Shown piece after piece: positions 54,288 through 63,960 of a stretch of 64,000 nucleotides of DNA (the stretch's first letter is position 1; each line of letters starts with the position of its first letter). The stretch is from Terrimonas sp. Its GTDB lineage: Bacteria; Bacteroidota; Bacteroidia; Chitinophagales; Chitinophagaceae. The notes under the pieces were generated by a model that was not told the origin of the DNA, ran no database searches, and worked only from the letters and a program-made list of their open reading frames with translations. Location: contig NZ_QCZJ01000021.1 in the NCBI RefSeq assembly GCF_003075435.1, forward strand, positions 1-64,000, read 5' to 3'. The position numbers and the translations under genes are program-made.

Positions 54288-56081
54288 ATGAAGCATATCC
54301 GGAACTTTTGTATCATAGCCCATATTGACCATGGAAAGAGCACCCTGGCAGATCGTTTATTGCAGGTAACCAATACCATCAGCGAAAGAGAAATGATGGA
54401 CCAGGTGCTGGACGATATGGATCTTGAAAGAGAAAAAGGCATTACCATTAAAAGCCATGCTATCCAGATCAATTATAAAAATTCGCATGGTGAAACGTAT
54501 ACACTTAATTTGATTGATACGCCCGGGCATGTTGATTTCAGCTATGAAGTTAGCCGGGCACTTGCAGCATGTGAAGGCGCATTATTGCTGGTAGATGCCA
54601 CGCAGGGGATACAGGCCCAAACCATCAGCAATCTTTACCTGGCTATAGATAACGATCTGGAGATCATCCCGGTAATCAATAAAATTGATATGGATGGGGC
54701 GATGATTGAAGAAGTGAAAGACCAGATAGTAGAATTGATTGGCTGTAAACCGGAAGATATTTTATTGGCAAGCGGCAGAACAGGGTTGGGCGTAGAGGCT
54801 GTGCTGGAAGCTATTGTTGACAGGATACCTCCTCCTGAAGGTAACCCCGATGTGCCATTGCAGGCATTGATATTTGACAGTGTATTTAATTCTTTCCGTG
54901 GTATAATAGTGTATTACCGTATTATGAACGGCGGTTTGAAAAAAGCCGACAAAGTGAAATTTGTAAGTACGGGACAGGAGTATGAAGCCGATGAAATAGG
55001 TATACTGAAATTAAAGATGACAGAGAAGCAGGAAGTGAAATGCGGGGATGTTGGTTATATAATTACCGGTATTAAAAACGCGAAGGAAGTTAAAGTAGGG
55101 GATACTATTACCCTGGCAAGTAATCCTGAACCGGTTGCCATCAAAGGTTTTGAGGAAGTTAAACCAATGGTTTTTGCCGGTATATTTCCTGTAGTTACAG
55201 ATGATTTTGAAGAGCTGAGAGATTGCATGGATAAGCTTCAGTTAAATGATGCTTCATTAACATTTGAACTGGAAACATCACAGGCCCTGGGCTTTGGCTT
55301 CCGTTGTGGCTTTCTCGGGCTGCTGCACATGGAGATCATACAGGAAAGATTGGAGAGAGAGTTTAACCAAACAGTAATTACAACCGTTCCTAACGTAAGC
55401 TTTATAGCATATACTACCAAAGCCGAAAAAATAATTGTAAACAACCCGGCTGAGATGCCTGATGTTGTAAAAACAGAGAGAATTGAGGAGCCATATATAA
55501 AAGCGCAGATCATTACAAAGCCTGAATATATTGGTAATATAATGACGCTGTGTTTGGGTAAAAGAGGCATTTTGATCAATCAGAGTTATTTAACAACAAC
55601 AAGGGTTGAATTGATTTTTGAAATGCCTTTAACTGAAATCGTTTTTGACTTTTATGATAAGCTTAAGAGCCAGACCCGTGGCTATGCTTCGTTTGACTAC
55701 CATCCTATTGGTTACCGTGATGCTGATATTGTTAAGATGGATATTTTATTGAATGGTGATAAAGTTGATGCATTGAGCGCTTTAATACATCGCAGCAGGG
55801 CGCAGGATTTTGGGAGAAAGCTTTGCGAAAAATTGAAAGAACTGGTTCCGCGCCAGCAATTCCAGATAGCCATACAGGCGGCAATAGGAGCTAAGATCGT
55901 TGCCCGCGAAAATATTTCGGCTATGCGTAAAGATGTTACTGCCAAATGTTATGGTGGTGATATAAGCCGTAAACGTAAGCTGCTTGAAAAACAGAAAGAA
56001 GGTAAAAAGCGCATGCGCCAGATCGGGAATGTAGAAGTGCCGCAGGAAGCTTTTTTAGCAGTGTTGAAGCTGGATGATTAG
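54288..56081 (+). CDS. lepA: Elongation factor 4 (LepA)
   Basis: 597 aa translational GTPase. G1 [16 protein letters not shown]2 GITIKSH, G3 DTPGHVDF, G4 NKIDM. LepA-specific C-terminal domain without EF-G domain IV ([37 protein letters not shown]). Works on stalled or mistranslocated ribosomes, membrane or cytoplasm. Core gene at the border of the accessory stretch. Confidence 0.98.
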   Translation: MKHIRNFCIIAHIDHGKSTLADRLLQVTNTISEREMMDQVLDDMDLEREKGITIKSHAIQINYKNSHGETYTLNLIDTPGHVDFSYEVSRALAACEGALLLVDATQGIQAQTISNLYLAIDNDLEIIPVINKIDMDGAMIEEVKDQIVELIGCKPEDILLASGRTGLGVEAVLEAIVDRIPPPEGNPDVPLQALIFDSVFNSFRGIIVYYRIMNGGLKKADKVKFVSTGQEYEADEIGILKLKMTEKQEVKCGDVGYIITGIKNAKEVKVGDTITLASNPEPVAIKGFEEVKPMVFAGIFPVVTDDFEELRDCMDKLQLNDASLTFELETSQALGFGFRCGFLGLLHMEIIQERLEREFNQTVITTVPNVSFIAYTTKAEKIIVNNPAEMPDVVKTERIEEPYIKAQIITKPEYIGNIMTLCLGKRGILINQSYLTTTRVELIFEMPLTEIVFDFYDKLKSQTRGYASFDYHPIGYRDADIVKMDILLNGDKVDALSALIHRSRAQDFGRKLCEKLKELVPRQQFQIAIQAAIGAKIVARENISAMRKDVTAKCYGGDISRKRKLLEKQKEGKKRMRQIGNVEVPQEAFLAVLKLDD

Positions 56082-56243
56082 GGGCTTGAAACTTGAGATT
56101 GGCGGGAGCGTTTGTCGTTTCTGGTTGCAACAGGTAAGTTACCGGTACGGGCTTACTGATAGTCATTTGTTCCAATACATTCGGTAGTTTCTTCATTTTT
56201 GTTCCAGGCAATTTACAGTTCCTGCAATACCCTTTTATTATGC

Positions 56244-56738
56244 TCATATCGCCTTTATAAAGTATGCTAAAAGAAAAGCGGAAATCAGTAAATCAGTCCA
56301 CAAGGCAAATTTTTCATTTATTCCTGAGTTTTTTTTCAGCCCGTGTTGAATGCCGGCAATGCCGTAATAAAGTCCGCTTGCAAATGCGCTTACAATTCTC
56401 CAGTCTGGTCTGAATAAAGAAACGATGCCAACAAGTCCGAAGCAAATATTGGCGAAGCCTAACTCACGAAGGATTGTAAAAATGTCCGCATTCTCAACGT
56501 GAAATATTTGTTTGGCTGTAAACTCCGGGTTTTTCACTTGCTTTATGCCTGCCAGGAACAAACGAAGGCCGACTGCAGAAAAGATGAACCATTTACAAAA
56601 CAGTTCAAAAGTCAATGCTATATCATTTGCCAGATATTCTGCAATAAAACCAATTGCCGGCAAAACAAAAGTCAGTGCAGTTACACTGATGATGTAAAAC
56701 TTGTTTGGTCGATCTCCTGTATTTTTTGTTGCTGTCAT
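56244..56738 (-). CDS. Small four-helix membrane protein (DUF6790-like)
   Basis: 164 aa from the ATG at 56738; an upstream ATG adds ten residues. Four hydrophobic helices, with AEYLAN, WFIFSAVGLRLFLAGIKQV and a conserved-looking REL-GFANI segment as in DUF6790-type membrane proteins. Function unknown. First from the left of a run of minus-strand orphan genes beyond lepA. Confidence 0.6.
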   Translation of the reverse strand: MTATKNTGDRPNKFYIISVTALTFVLPAIGFIAEYLANDIALTFELFCKWFIFSAVGLRLFLAGIKQVKNPEFTAKQIFHVENADIFTILRELGFANICFGLVGIVSLFRPDWRIVSAFASGLYYGIAGIQHGLKKNSGINEKFALWTDLLISAFLLAYFIKAI

Positions 56739-56809
56739 TGTTATGCGTTGGTTGGCCTTTATAGTCACTATAGAACCGGCGGTTTTAAATGTATCCTGTT
56801 ATCATCAGT

Positions 56810-56944
56810 TTAGGGATCGAAGCGCTTAAAATGTGCTTTCGTCTCGTTATAAAAAGCCCCAATAGGTTGCATCTCCTCGATTTCGGTTAAAGTGCCGGAT
56901 TGTATTGCTGTCATTGTTTTTGATAATAAAGCCGCAGTTGTCAT
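56810..56944 (-). CDS. Possible 44-aa ORF
   Basis: Reads MTTAALLSKTMTAIQSG ... AHFKRFDP and stops. No recognised domain; could be a small gene or a truncated remnant. Kept only because it lies in the same orientation between two orphan genes and has reasonable codon use. Confidence 0.25.
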   Translation of the reverse strand: MTTAALLSKTMTAIQSGTLTEIEEMQPIGAFYNETKAHFKRFDP

Positions 56945-57041
56945 TTTATGATTGTGATAGTGTGTCGTTTATTGTGAGCACAAAGAGCAGGCTTTGTGCT
57001 GACGAGGAAATAGCAGTTTGCTGCCCAAAACTATAAGCTGC

Positions 57042-57467
57042 TTAATGTGCTGCTTCAATTGTTACCTTCCACATAATTCCAAATTTGTCAATACATATAC
57101 CGTAATAAGATCCCCAGAATGCCTGGTTCAATGGAATTTTTATTTGTCCACCACGGGAAAGTTCATTGAATAGTCTGTCTGCTTCTTCTTTTTCACCGGC
57201 ATGAACAATAAGCGAGAAGTTGCTATACGTTAATAGTTGGCTGTATGCTTCATTATTGTCGGAACCCATCAGAACTGTCTCCCTGCTGATAGGCAAAGAA
57301 ACGTGCATGATCTTCTCATCTGTTTCCCGAAAAACATGCCTGTCTGTTTGGGGAACGTCTTTGTAACGTCCAAGATATGTAAAGTCTTTCTGAAAGACAG
57401 CTTTGTAAAAATTAAAAGCTTCTTCGCAATTTCCGTTGAAATATATGTATGGATTTACGGTTGCCAT
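57042..57467 (-). CDS. VOC-superfamily PhnB-like protein
   Basis: 141 aa. One paired beta-alpha-beta-beta-beta fold: NPYIYFNGNCEEAFNFYKAVF at the start, ETVLMGSDNN in the middle, QAFWGSYYGICIDKFGIMWKV at the end. Matches the PhnB / '3-demethylubiquinone-9 3-methyltransferase-like' glyoxalase subfamily. Usually cytoplasmic with unknown substrate; not a methyltransferase. Confidence 0.88.
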   Translation of the reverse strand: MATVNPYIYFNGNCEEAFNFYKAVFQKDFTYLGRYKDVPQTDRHVFRETDEKIMHVSLPISRETVLMGSDNNEAYSQLLTYSNFSLIVHAGEKEEADRLFNELSRGGQIKIPLNQAFWGSYYGICIDKFGIMWKVTIEAAH

Positions 57468-57539
57468 AAACTTCTTTTAATTGCTCCTTAGAATAATATT
57501 TAAATAATTTATGTGGAAAAAATCCTCATTAGGTTACCG

Positions 57540-57727
57540 GAAGTTACGATATCCGCAGACTTTAATAATGTAAAAGTTCATTGTGAACGCTATTGTAAAG
57601 GAATGTGGGCGATATCGCAAAGCCCAATACTCAGGAGGGCAGAGCTGTATACGAGGCCCGTACGTAAAGTGGTGTGGGAAATATGTTCCGTTACTTAGAA
57701 TTAGAAGTAGCAGAGCCGCCTGCCCGA
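57540..57727 (+). mobile_element. Group II intron 3' remnant (domains V-VI)
   Basis: gagctgtatacgaggcccgtacgtaaagtggt (57642-57673) matches the domain V pattern of bacterial group II introns, with the catalytic AGC, the CG bulge region and the cgtacgta arm. A mismatch in the basal stem (GCTGTA/TAAAGT) suggests decay. A domain VI-like hairpin follows (gttactt / aagtagc, about 57690-57711), then ctgcccgat, close to the usual intron end. No reverse transcriptase or 5' intron end was found nearby, so it is a fragment. The 5' limit is approximate. Confidence 0.6.
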
Positions 57728-57993
57728 TTATAAGCAGGCCTTCATCATCTGCAATCATGCGCTGTTAATGTTTATCTATAAATCCAGGCGCAACTTTATT
57801 AAATTCTCATGAGTTTTAATATTCCAATCCATGATTAGTATTGAGAAGAGTTATTTTTCCCCCACTGTCGCAGATCTCCCGACCAATGCCTAACATCGGC
57901 CTCCATAGGCGAAGCCTGCCCGGCAAGGTGGAGTTAACATCGTTTTCATTTCTTGTCTTTCGGGTAAAACGAAAGCATAGATATTGTACGCCG
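57728..57993. other. Gene-free interval right of the intron remnant
   Basis: Contains a G/C-rich block with a small hairpin (aggc-gaa-gcct near 57910) and gttaac words. No gene supported. Confidence 0.4.
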
Positions 57994-59109
57994 TTAATTT
58001 TCTTTATTACGAAATAAATAATCAACCGGTATTATAATTTGGTTACTGTCAACGAGAATTGTAAAGAAAATATTTGATTCTATTTTGTTAGAATTGATAA
58101 CTGCCGTTTTCCACTGTGTCATTTTTGAAAGTAAATTGTAAATATAGTTTTCGATATTTTTATCATTGATTGAAGATGCAATGTTTATCTCATCAATTTT
58201 ATTTTTCTTACTTACTTTAATACCAACAACCAACCACTGATTTTGAACTGGTTTATCATATTTTGAAAGCTCGTCTTGAAGTTGTGGATAAAAAGATGAA
58301 TGGATATTTTGGTTGTTATAACGCCAGACAGAAACTGCATTCCCTGGACAAACAACTGAGTTATCTAACAGGATAAGGTTTTCATTCCCATAAAAAGCAG
58401 TTAAACCAATTCTTGGCTTGTCAGTATATTCTTCATTGTTTCCACCACCTTTTATAAAATCACCTTCATCGTAAGTTTCTATTGATATTGGTAAAGATGC
58501 ATTTGGGCTGGCGAAAAATTTCCATTCACCATCTTTCTTTCCATTTTTTATTTGCCCCGACGTTTTATATTCATCGCATTGCTTGTAAATATTAAATTCT
58601 GTTTCAAAGTTTCCATTCTTATCATGTACAGTTGCTTTTCCATCACGTTTGTATGCTTCCAGTACTAAAGGCTCATTATCGGTATATTCATAAATCTTTT
58701 CAACATTTCCATTAGGATAATAAAAAGTCCATTTACCTTGTCTGACATTGCTTTGATAATTTCCTTCTTCTTTAAGTTTTCCGTTTTCATAGTAATAACT
58801 GGATAATCCTTCCAGATTATTGTTTAGCATATTTGCCTTTAAGTATACTTTTCCGTTTGTATAGTAATCAGTAAAACTGCCTGTAATATTTATTATTATT
58901 GAGTCCATTTTCCCTATACGATAGTAGGAAGCGCATTTCTTGCCAACAACAGTACCGCCACAATTGAAATAAATTTTTATGCTGTCGTTATTAAAGACTT
59001 CAACATAATCACCAATTTTGAAATTGTCGGGAAGCGTTTGTGAAGCCGCTGAAAGTTTAATAATAAGTAGTGAAATCGTTACCGCAACTTTTATGTATGT
59101 ATTGGTCAT
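57994..59109 (-). CDS. Secreted MORN-like repeat protein with TonB-C-like end
   Basis: 371 aa from the ATG at 59109, which begins a signal peptide (MTNTYIKVAVTISLLIIKLSAASQ); the frame opens 19 codons earlier. Residues about 60-220 hold several MORN/YwqK-type repeats (YYENGKLKEEGNY, GKWTFYYPNGNVEKIYEY, SGQIKNGKKDGEWKFF). The last about 110 residues (QNQWLVVGIKVSKKNKIDEINIASSI) resemble the TonB C-terminal fold. Combinations of this kind are common among uncharacterised Bacteroidota exported proteins. Function unknown. Base composition looks A/T-richer than the core genes (by eye). Confidence 0.65.
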   Translation of the reverse strand: MTNTYIKVAVTISLLIIKLSAASQTLPDNFKIGDYVEVFNNDSIKIYFNCGGTVVGKKCASYYRIGKMDSIIINITGSFTDYYTNGKVYLKANMLNNNLEGLSSYYYENGKLKEEGNYQSNVRQGKWTFYYPNGNVEKIYEYTDNEPLVLEAYKRDGKATVHDKNGNFETEFNIYKQCDEYKTSGQIKNGKKDGEWKFFASPNASLPISIETYDEGDFIKGGGNNEEYTDKPRIGLTAFYGNENLILLDNSVVCPGNAVSVWRYNNQNIHSSFYPQLQDELSKYDKPVQNQWLVVGIKVSKKNKIDEINIASSINDKNIENYIYNLLSKMTQWKTAVINSNKIESNIFFTILVDSNQIIIPVDYLFRNKEN

Positions 59110-59474
59110 TTTGTTAGAGTGATTGTGGATTGTTTTAACGGAGTATGATGTCTGGCGGCCTTGCAATGGTTCGGTAATAGCGAACAGTACTACTTAATTT
59201 TCCTAAACCAATGTCTGCATAGCTATAAGTCCCCAATGAATAACCCGTCAGCAAACATAAAGACCTTTTTAAAATAATGTCTTTATATTTTGTGTATCCG
59301 TCACCTGTACCTGCAATGAAAAAGAAACAAGTGCCGACAGGAAAAGAAATAGAAATTTGTTTTTCATTAGCAATGGTTCCGGGTAGTCCTCAAAAATTAT
59401 CAATTTACCCATAATAAAAATGTTTTTCGCTGCAGTCCCGCCATATAACCAAGCCGCCTGTTGTGTGCATGTTG
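59110..59474. other. Gene-free interval
   Basis: 365 bp, A/T-rich with short G/C islands (gtctggcggccttgcaatgg; cgccatataaccaagccgcc). No ORF, terminator or recognised repeat supported. Confidence 0.4.
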
Positions 59475-60050
59475 TTATTGTCCAAACCCGATCGCTGACT
59501 TTCCTTCTCGCCCGAGCAGTTCATCCTTAAGAGCTTCATAGTGATTTTCAGTTATGATCTCTCTGTTTCGTAAAAACTGTAGATTGTCAATCTGTTGCTC
59601 CACCGGAAGAGCACGGTCAATTTTTCCATATTTTTTCATGAGATAGTTATTTGATGCTTCAATAATCTTATCTGAAAACTCTACGACATCTTCTTTATTT
59701 TTATTGTTGAAGTATAGTGTTATTTCGTCGCCAGTATAGGTTGCAATTGTCACTGTCTTTTTTCTATTCATGAAGGCGGTTAATACAAAGATCACTCCGA
59801 TTGAAAGGAATATGACCGTTAGTTCTTCGGCTGTCCCTAATAGAAACAGGAAGCTAAAGACAAAAAAGAAAAGTCCAGTAATAACAAGGTTATTGTTTAT
59901 CTGTGTTTGAATCTTTTTCTTGTTATGAATATTGTCGAATGGAATTTCATATTCAATCCTGTCTAATAAACCTTTTCGGTCAATTTTTAGCGAACTACTA
60001 AGAATATCAAAGGTCTGCCTTGTAAAGCGTCTATTATTATTGAATGTCAT
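59475..60050 (-). CDS. Hypothetical two-helix membrane protein with SHOCT-like tail
   Basis: 191 aa. N-terminal cytoplasmic-looking beta segment (LSSSLKIDRKGLLDRIEYEIPF), two hydrophobic helices (about 55-95), a PH-like beta part (VTIATYTGDEITLYF), and an end with a SHOCT-type helix pattern (QQIDNLQFLRNREIITENHYEALKDELLG). SHOCT domains occur on membrane proteins and may mediate oligomerisation. Function unknown. Confidence 0.55.
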   Translation of the reverse strand: MTFNNNRRFTRQTFDILSSSLKIDRKGLLDRIEYEIPFDNIHNKKKIQTQINNNLVITGLFFFVFSFLFLLGTAEELTVIFLSIGVIFVLTAFMNRKKTVTIATYTGDEITLYFNNKNKEDVVEFSDKIIEASNNYLMKKYGKIDRALPVEQQIDNLQFLRNREIITENHYEALKDELLGREGKSAIGFGQ

Positions 60051-60286
60051 AATTTAAATGGAAACAATTACACACAACGAACTGCGGTTTTGTACAGGTG
60101 TGGTATTCATTGAATGTCAGACCCAGAACAAAAGCCGATTGAAAAAATGTGATGAAGATAATAACTAAAAACCAAATTACTAACGTTCAGTCTGGAACCG
60201 AAGCTGTATATCGAGCCTGTTGTGGGGCTTACGACATCAGAGCACATTTCCACAACCCAACGTTGCCTGCTGGGCTTACCAAACAG

Positions 60287-60916
60287 TCAGTCTGTAAATG
60301 CTTTCAGCAAAGGCTTTCTGTAATCGTGGTCCTTTTCGTGAAGCTCAATTATTTTTTCAGCTGTATTTATATTAAAAAACATTTCCGCATAAGTGTTCTC
60401 GTCACAATCGTCATTAAAAAATAGCTTGAATTTATAGTAACCATTTTTATCAAAGTCTGTGTCTTGTTGGTTTAAAGAAAATACAGTAGCCGATATTATG
60501 TTCCTGGAAAAGGTCTTTTTCGTTGGTTCGTTATATAGATCAAACAGAGCATTGATGAGTTTATCGCTTTCTTGTCCAAGTGAAATAAACTTTACACCAT
60601 TTTTTACAAAGCCACTTTTTGAATTAATTTCTCCGTCAGAAGTTATGCCAAATGGAAGTTTAGAATTGATTTCAAATTTAAGTCCAACAGGCTTGTTTTT
60701 ATAAAGTCCCTGTCCAACATAAATATTTGTTATGTCTGTTTTGCTGCTGGCCGTAATTGTTAGGAAAATATCACTAAACCCTTCGCTTATATCAGTCCTT
60801 GATGTAATGTCAGCAAGTTTTTGCGAATTGGTTTGCTGCTTTTTGTCATTGCCTTGTCCACAACCAAATAGAGTTGAAAAAAGTCCCATTAAAATTATTT
60901 GAATTAGTAGTTTCAT
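60287..60916 (-). CDS. Hypothetical lipoprotein
   Basis: 209 aa from the ATG at 60916 (MKLLIQIILMGLFSTLFGC, lipobox L-F-G-C). The mature part is mixed alpha/beta with no recognised domain (VGLKFEINSKLPFGI, YKFKLFFNDDCDEN). Likely outer-membrane or periplasmic. Part of the minus-strand orphan run. Confidence 0.6.
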   Translation of the reverse strand: MKLLIQIILMGLFSTLFGCGQGNDKKQQTNSQKLADITSRTDISEGFSDIFLTITASSKTDITNIYVGQGLYKNKPVGLKFEINSKLPFGITSDGEINSKSGFVKNGVKFISLGQESDKLINALFDLYNEPTKKTFSRNIISATVFSLNQQDTDFDKNGYYKFKLFFNDDCDENTYAEMFFNINTAEKIIELHEKDHDYRKPLLKAFTD

Positions 60917-61060
60917 TTTTGAAGTGTTGCCATAGCCTTGCAACCAACACGTAAATTTATGTTATTGCCCCAATTTCCAGTTATCAATAATCAGCATCTC
61001 AGCGTTATGAATTTTGTATTGTTATTAGTACAATACGATCTGTTATAGTAATACCAAATA

Positions 61061-61090
61061 AATAAGGCTACCACAACGGGCAGCCTTATT
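61061..61090 (-). terminator. Terminator of asnB
   Basis: 9-bp stem aataaggct / agccttatt with a 12-nt loop, 22 nt past the asnB stop on the minus strand, followed there by T-rich sequence. Confidence 0.65.
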
Positions 61091-61112
61091 ATGTAAAGTG
61101 TAATATGAAATT

Positions 61113-62804
61113 TTATTTAACCAGTTCCTGCTCTCCTTCATAAGCCATATTATGCACATTTGCAACGGCTCTGCCTGAAGGATCATTGAGGTTCTGGAAT
61201 GATTTATCCCATGCCAGCGCCTCAGGTGTGCTGCAGGCAACAGAGGGTACCGAAGGTACACATGCCGCCGCGGTATCTGATGGAAAATGTTCGCTGAATA
61301 TGGAACGGTAATGATATTCTTCTTTTGACATTGGCGGGTTGATCGGGAACCGGTACCTGGCATTAGCCAGTTGTTCGTCGGTAACTTTTTCAGCCGCAAC
61401 TGCTTTAAGCGTATCTATCCAGCTATACCCCACACCGTCAGAAAATTGTTCTTTCTGGCGCCATGCAATGCTCTCCGGCAGGTAATCTTCAAATGCCTTG
61501 CGCAGTATCCATTTCTCCATCTTGCCCGGCTTTATCATTTTATCAGCAGGGTTAAGCCGCATGGCAACATCCATAAATTCTTTATCAAGAAACGGAACAC
61601 GCCCTTCAATGCCCCATGCTGCTAATGATTTGTTGGCGCGAAGGCAATCATATAAATGCAGCTTGCTTAGTTTGCGCACGGTTTCTTCATGAAAACCCTC
61701 GGGGTTTGGTGCTTTATGGAAATACAGGTATCCACCGAATAATTCATCTGAACCCTCTCCTGATAATACCATTTTTATCCCCATTGATTTAATGATCCTT
61801 GCCATTAAATACATTGGTGTTGATGCCCTGATGGTAGTAACATCATATGTTTCTAGGTGATAAATTACATCACGGATGGCATCCAGCCCTTCCTGTATAG
61901 TAAAATGAATTTCATGATGCACGGTTCCTATATGATCCGCTGCTTTTTTTGCTGCTGCCAGGTCTGGTGAGCCTTTTAAGCCAACCGCAAATGAATGCAA
62001 CTGGGGATACCAGGCTGTTTGTGTATCGCCTGATTCAATTCTTTTTGAAGCGAATTTTTTGGTAACAGCGGCTATAATGGAAGAATCAAGCCCGCCTGAT
62101 AATAAAACGCCATAAGGAACGTCAGACATCAGTTGGCGGTGTACCGCGTCTTCCAGCGCTTTGCGTAAAGTGGCGATATCAGAAACGTTATCTTTTACGT
62201 TCTCATATTTTTCCCAATCGCGCTTATACCATTTCTTCAGCTCATAGCTTCCGTCTTTGCTGTGCAGGTAGTGACCAGGCAAAAATTCTTTTATGTTGTT
62301 GCAAACACCTTCCAGCGCTTTCAGCTCAGAAGCCACATAAAAATTGCCCCATTCATCCCATCCCATATAAAAAGGAATGATACCAATATGATCACGCGCT
62401 ATAAAATAACTGCCATCTGATTTATCGTATAAAGCAAATGCGAAAATGCCATTGAGGTCCTCAAGAAAATTAATACCCTTTTTACGGTATAATGCCAGTA
62501 TCACTTCGCAATCCGACTGTGTCAGGAATTCATAATCAGGCAGCGTTTTACGTATCTCCTGGTGATTATATATTTCGCCATTCACTGCCAGTACTAAAGT
62601 TTTGTCTTTGGTATACAGCGGCTGACCACCCGACTGGGGGTCAACAATAGCGAGACGCTCGTGCGCCAGTACTATATTGTCATCGCTGTATATGCCAGAC
62701 CAATCCGGGCCACGATGCCGGATCCTTTTCGACATCTTCAAAATTTTCGGTCTTAATGATTCGGTGCCTGTTTTGCAATCAAACACCCCAACAATGCCAC
62801 ACAT
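61113..62804 (-). CDS. asnB: Asparagine synthase B (glutamine-hydrolysing)
   Basis: 563 aa, close in length to E. coli AsnB (554 aa). Class II amidotransferase domain with the nucleophile Cys2 in MCGIVGVFD and RIRHRGPDWSG; synthetase domain with PP-loop SGGLDSSIIAA and SGEGSDELFGGY. Makes asparagine from aspartate, ATP and glutamine. The C-terminal 40 residues are Ala/Ser/Cys-rich. Stand-alone transcription unit. Confidence 0.96.
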   Translation of the reverse strand: MCGIVGVFDCKTGTESLRPKILKMSKRIRHRGPDWSGIYSDDNIVLAHERLAIVDPQSGGQPLYTKDKTLVLAVNGEIYNHQEIRKTLPDYEFLTQSDCEVILALYRKKGINFLEDLNGIFAFALYDKSDGSYFIARDHIGIIPFYMGWDEWGNFYVASELKALEGVCNNIKEFLPGHYLHSKDGSYELKKWYKRDWEKYENVKDNVSDIATLRKALEDAVHRQLMSDVPYGVLLSGGLDSSIIAAVTKKFASKRIESGDTQTAWYPQLHSFAVGLKGSPDLAAAKKAADHIGTVHHEIHFTIQEGLDAIRDVIYHLETYDVTTIRASTPMYLMARIIKSMGIKMVLSGEGSDELFGGYLYFHKAPNPEGFHEETVRKLSKLHLYDCLRANKSLAAWGIEGRVPFLDKEFMDVAMRLNPADKMIKPGKMEKWILRKAFEDYLPESIAWRQKEQFSDGVGYSWIDTLKAVAAEKVTDEQLANARYRFPINPPMSKEEYHYRSIFSEHFPSDTAAACVPSVPSVACSTPEALAWDKSFQNLNDPSGRAVANVHNMAYEGEQELVK

Positions 62805-62842
62805 AATGAATTTAGTTTATTCTTTTGGTTTAAAAATTTCAG

Positions 62843-62850
62843 CAAATGTA
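62843..62850 (-). promoter_or_regulatory. Candidate -7 element (TACATTTG) of asnB
   Basis: TAnnTTTG on the minus strand 38 nt before the asnB ATG, in an A/T-rich region. Confidence 0.45.
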
Positions 62851-63032
62851 GGATAATGTTTTCAAATTATAACTCAATTTGCTTTTTTTATAAAAATTTT
62901 TCAAAAATATATGCCTTATTAAAGAAAATATTTAAAACGATTGCGTGAAAATACTGGTAAAGTGGGCAAATTTATAAGCAATATGCTGTATTGGCCGCCC
63001 CAAAACCCTTAAATTAAGCTCAAAATAGTTGC

Positions 63033-63722
63033 ATGAACCGAATTGACAGGCTGCTGGGTATTCTTACCATGCTTCAATCAAAAAAATTTTTACCTGCCGA
63101 GCGTATTGCTGAAAAATTTTCAATCAGTATAAGAACGGTTTACCGCGATGTTAAGGCTTTAACGGAAATAGGTGTGCCTGTAAGTTTTGAGAACGGACGG
63201 GGGTATTTTATTGTACAGGGATATTTCCTGCCTCCTGTATCATTTACCAATGAAGAGGCAAATGCATTATTGCTGATGGAAAGTATTGCCGGCAGGTTTG
63301 GCGATAACTCAATAAAGAAGCATTATGAAACCGCGCTTAATAAAGTGAAGGCTGTTTTGCGTGGTTCACAAAAAGACAAACTGGAGCAATTGCAGCCGCA
63401 GATAAAAGCGGTAAGCTGTGACTTTGTTCAAAATAATTTTGCGTACTTAACACAGTTGCAGGAGGCGATCGCTTCGCAAAACTGTATTGAAATTGAATAC
63501 CAGAATAATAAGAATGAAATAAGTCTGCGCATGCTAGAGCCTGTCGGGTTGATATTTTATGCGCTGAACTGGCACCTGATAGCATGGTGCCATTGGCGGA
63601 ATGATTATCGTGATTTCAGGGTGTCTCGTATATTAAAGCTGAATTTACCGGGTAAAGCATTCAGCAAAACAGATCATATTGATTTGAATGATTACATGAA
63701 ATTGCTGCCGGTTAATTATTAA
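63033..63722 (+). CDS. YafY-type HTH-WYL transcriptional regulator
   Basis: 229 aa. N-terminal DeoR-like winged helix (MNRIDRLLGILTMLQSKKFLPAERIAEKFSISIRTVYRDVKAL), then the WYL domain with IEIEYQNNKNE, LEPVGLIFYALNWHLIAWCHWRNDYRDFRVSRI. The sequence W-H-L replaces the W-Y-L triad, which is common in this subgroup. WYL domains sense ligands, often nucleotides or metabolites. Divergent from asnB; its target is unknown. Confidence 0.9.
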   Translation: MNRIDRLLGILTMLQSKKFLPAERIAEKFSISIRTVYRDVKALTEIGVPVSFENGRGYFIVQGYFLPPVSFTNEEANALLLMESIAGRFGDNSIKKHYETALNKVKAVLRGSQKDKLEQLQPQIKAVSCDFVQNNFAYLTQLQEAIASQNCIEIEYQNNKNEISLRMLEPVGLIFYALNWHLIAWCHWRNDYRDFRVSRILKLNLPGKAFSKTDHIDLNDYMKLLPVNY

Positions 63723-63780
63723 AACACCGTGATCTTTTATTTTATAATTTTAAAAAAACATCTTTTAGAATTTGTGTTAG

Positions 63781-63960
63781 GGCATAGACCCCTCCTTTGG
63801 TCGGGGTGACAAGCTACAGTACAATGTTCAGCATTAGAATAAATGTTAAACAATTGTACTATAGCTCAATATAATTCGTACAGCCTGTTACCCTGACTAA
63901 AGGATGGGGCTGCAGGATGCCAGTACATATGTTTAAATATGAAAATTGAAATGCACTCCG
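63781..63960. repeat. Large imperfect palindrome, intergenic repeat family copy C
   Basis: The left arm (cccctcctttggtcggggtgacaagc, then acagtacaatgtt) pairs imperfectly with the right arm (aacaattgtactatagc, then gcctgttaccctgac and aaaggatggggctgc). Shares cctgttaccc, tatagctc and gaaaattgaaatgc words with copies A and B. The rest of 63723-64000 holds no gene. Confidence 0.6.

Noticed and set aside
55936-56247. Minus-strand ORF of 103 codons that starts with a 4-nt ATGA overlap with the stop of the DUF6790-like gene
   Set aside because: Nearly half of it is antisense to the 3' end of lepA and it has no recognisable domain. The overlap is probably chance.
57513-57698. 61-codon plus-strand ORF across the intron remnant
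   Set aside because: Coincides with RNA domain V; no similarity to an intron reverse transcriptase could be seen.
57880-57945. attC-like words (gcctaac ... gttaaca) in the orphan-gene region, hinting at integron cassettes
   Set aside because: The two core sites are not fully complementary, the inner arms do not pair well, and the other gaps in the region lack the R-Y-Y-Y-A-A-C / G-T-T-R-R-R-Y pair. No integrase is seen.
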